Positions 62,245-64,000 of a stretch of 64,000 bases of DNA are shown here, in pieces. Numbering within the stretch: the first letter of the stretch is position 1; each line of letters opens with the position of its first letter. Origin of the DNA: Populus alba. Taxonomy: Eukaryota > Streptophyta > Magnoliopsida > Malpighiales > Salicaceae. The DNA lies in assembly GCF_005239225.2 (NCBI RefSeq), contig NC_133293.1, forward strand, positions 18,320,333-18,384,332, given 5' to 3'. Under the pieces are notes generated by a model. That model had not been told where the DNA came from, ran no database searches, and worked only from the letters and a program-made list of their open reading frames with translations. The translations under genes were made by a program, and so were the position numbers.

Positions 62245-62259
62245 TATATATATAGATGG
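62245..62259 (-). promoter_or_regulatory. TATA box of the cysteine-rich peptide gene
   Basis: CTATATATATATC on the minus strand about 105-120 nt upstream of the start codon at 62140. It supports the gene model on this strand. Confidence 0.55.
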
Positions 62260-62820
62260 ACAGGTAGATAACAGACAAGCGCGAGCCAATAGGGAATTCA
62301 CAACGGTAATGAAGAGAAAAGGTTGGACGAATGATCATAGCCAACGCGTTTACACCACTACATGTGTGAACCAAGGGTTAGAGGTCTTCCTTTCTGCAGT
62401 CAAGAACGAATATTGTTGGATTTAGAGTTAGTACTTAAATTAAAAAAAAAACACTTTTCAATTTCTGTTCAGCATGAAAAAAAGAAATTAATTTATATTC
62501 TGTTTCCAGAAGCTTGTCAGTTTCGATTTTTCTTTAACAACGTAAGGTCAAAAACATTCTAGGGAAAAACAAGGTTAGAAACAAAAGGTTACACCACATA
62601 CATTGAGTATAAGTGCTGAGCAGTAATTTCCCCCCCTTTAATGCCATCAATTCGCCTGTTATTTTCTGATTGTGATCATTCATTCATTTAAATAAAACCA
62701 CCAAATTTAATATTTTGACTGGGAGGCTCGTACATAGTCGTCCCATGCACGCTCTTAACTTTAATAAAATAAAAAATCAAACAACCTCAAAAAGATTTGA
62801 GTCATTTGCGAGGAGGCCAA

Positions 62821-62955
62821 TGGCAAGACCGGAAGAGGCTTCCTATCAACCAAGAGAAGGTGCCATGAAATCTAAGGAATGTGCCAGTGGCAAGACCGGA
62901 AGAGGCTTCGTTTATATCAGCCAAGAGAAGGTGTCATGAAATCAAGGAATGTGCC
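62821..62955. repeat. 67-bp tandem duplication
   Basis: TGGCAAGACCGGAAGAGGCT occurs at 62821 and 62888, and the two units stay similar to AAGGAATGTGCC. There are a few base changes and small indels. An ORF runs through it but has no recognisable product. Confidence 0.9.
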
Positions 62956-63254
62956 CATATTTTTTATAATGACAATTGTTCTAGGAATTGTTTTTGCAAA
63001 GTTAATAATAACTTTCACTATGCCAATTAATTATTGTAAAATGTTTTATAATTAATTTTTAAACTTTATTTATTTATTTTAAAATAAAAAATATAATATT
63101 AATTCAATTACAGTATCATTTTAACTACCACCTATTACCAAACTATTACATGGCATCTGGAGCTGGCCTGTTATAGTCCATCTTTGGAGGATTATATAAC
63201 ATGATGCTCACAAACCAGTGAAGCACAGTTGGGGTTTTGAATAGCAGATACATG

Positions 63255-63445
63255 GTTTGTTTGAGAGTATAAAAGTTGTTATTGTTTAAAGTATTTTTTG
63301 TTTTAAAATGTATTAATATATATATATATATATTATTTTTTAAAAATTATTTTTGATATTAGTATATCAAAATAATTTAAAAATATAAAAAAATTAATTT
63401 TAAATATAGTTTTAATTTATTTTAAAAAACATGATTTGAAATAAC
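63255..63445. repeat. MITE-like AT-rich repeat copy
   Basis: TTTAAAGTATTTTTTGTTTT at left, a TA microsatellite, then TTTTTGATATTAGTATATCA core. Same family as the copy at 20245-20460. Confidence 0.5.
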
Positions 63446-63794
63446 ATTACCGAATATTGTTTTATTGGGTACTCCCAAATTGAACTTTTCGAGACTTCAA
63501 GGGAGCGCATAGTTTTTCTTTAGTGATTAACACGATTGTTTAACAAAAATCATTCTTATATAACATGATTTAGTACAATATATACATGCGTATAGTGATA
63601 ATATTTCTTTCGTTTTCGTGCCGTGCGATATGTTTAAATTAGCTTTTGTATATTAAAATTAAATTTATTTTTTAATCCTTAACAAAATATATAGATTAAA
63701 TATATGGAGATAAATTAACTTTATCACTATGCATGTGTTGAAGGGTTTTGAAATGGTTAAGATCAAAACGTTGGCATCGGGTATGTAGCTAGGA

Positions 63795-64000
63795 TCTGTT
63801 TATTTTTATATATTTTAAAAGAAAATTAAATTTTTTTTTATTTTAAATTAATATTTTTAAAGTGTTTTTAGATTATTTTGATGCGCTGATATTTTTTTTA
63901 TAGATTATTTTGGTGAAGATTGATATCTTTAAAAATTTTAATTTTTTTTAATAAAATAAAAAAATATTATTTTGAAATATATATTTAAATAAAAAACAAC
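63795..64000. repeat. MITE-like repeat, cut by window end
   Basis: Reverse-orientation core (GATTATTTTGATGCGCTGAT) with A/T runs. The element continues past the right edge. Confidence 0.45.

Noticed and set aside
1..64000. CRISPR arrays, bacterial operons, organelle insertions, integrated viral genes
   Set aside because: None seen. There are no spaced direct repeats, no reverse transcriptase or capsid motifs in any open frame, and no chloroplast or mitochondrial gene fragments that I recognise.

Overview
This is nuclear DNA from a eudicot plant, most likely a poplar or willow relative (Salicaceae). The support is intron-split genes with GT-AG junctions, plant-only families (UGT76 glycosyltransferase, PRONE-type RopGEF, class I small heat-shock protein, 8-Cys lipid-transfer protein), two plant tRNA genes, and large AT-rich intergenic spaces filled with degraded MITE-like repeats of a kind I associate with Populus. 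The genus is inference from gene and repeat character, not from a search.

Layout. 1-4157 (minus strand): a tandem UGT76 cluster with one gene running off the left edge, one broken relic and one intact two-exon gene. 6695-7414 (+): an intronless class I small heat-shock protein with a heat-shock element and TATA box. 12564-14288 (-): a five-exon conserved plant gene of unknown function. 14.6-33.5 kb: gene-poor and repeat-rich (MITE-like copies, two SINE copies of different age, a short TIR element). 33620-37315 (-): a pseudogene of plant guanylyl cyclase 1 (GC1), recognisable over eight exons but carrying several stops and frameshifts. 44973-48033 (+): a seven-exon RopGEF. 48209-48280 (-): tRNA-Pro(AGG). 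50792-50863 (+): tRNA-Asp(GTC). 51180-51749 (+): a single-exon four-helix membrane protein. 53950-54442 (+): a secreted lipid-transfer protein. 55778-57245 (-): a five-exon small serine-rich protein. 60.3-60.8 kb: a tandem TRIM retroelement. 61812-62140 (-): a two-exon secreted cysteine-rich peptide whose ORFs are too short for a normal ORF scan.

Gene order. The succession UGT76 cluster, GC1, RopGEF, four-TM protein, lipid-transfer protein matches, as I remember it, Arabidopsis chromosome 5 around At5g05860-At5g05960 (UGT76C cluster, GC1, ROPGEF5, MEE60, lipid-transfer protein). If so, the block is old and conserved and the GC1 copy in it has died here. The genes do not form one pathway: they cover small-molecule glucosylation, heat stress, Rop GTPase signalling, lipid binding and secreted-peptide functions.

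I found no wholly new multi-gene system. The points most worth following are the decayed GC1 gene inside a conserved block, the unannotated cysteine-rich peptide gene, the tandem TRIM and the old/young SINE pair.
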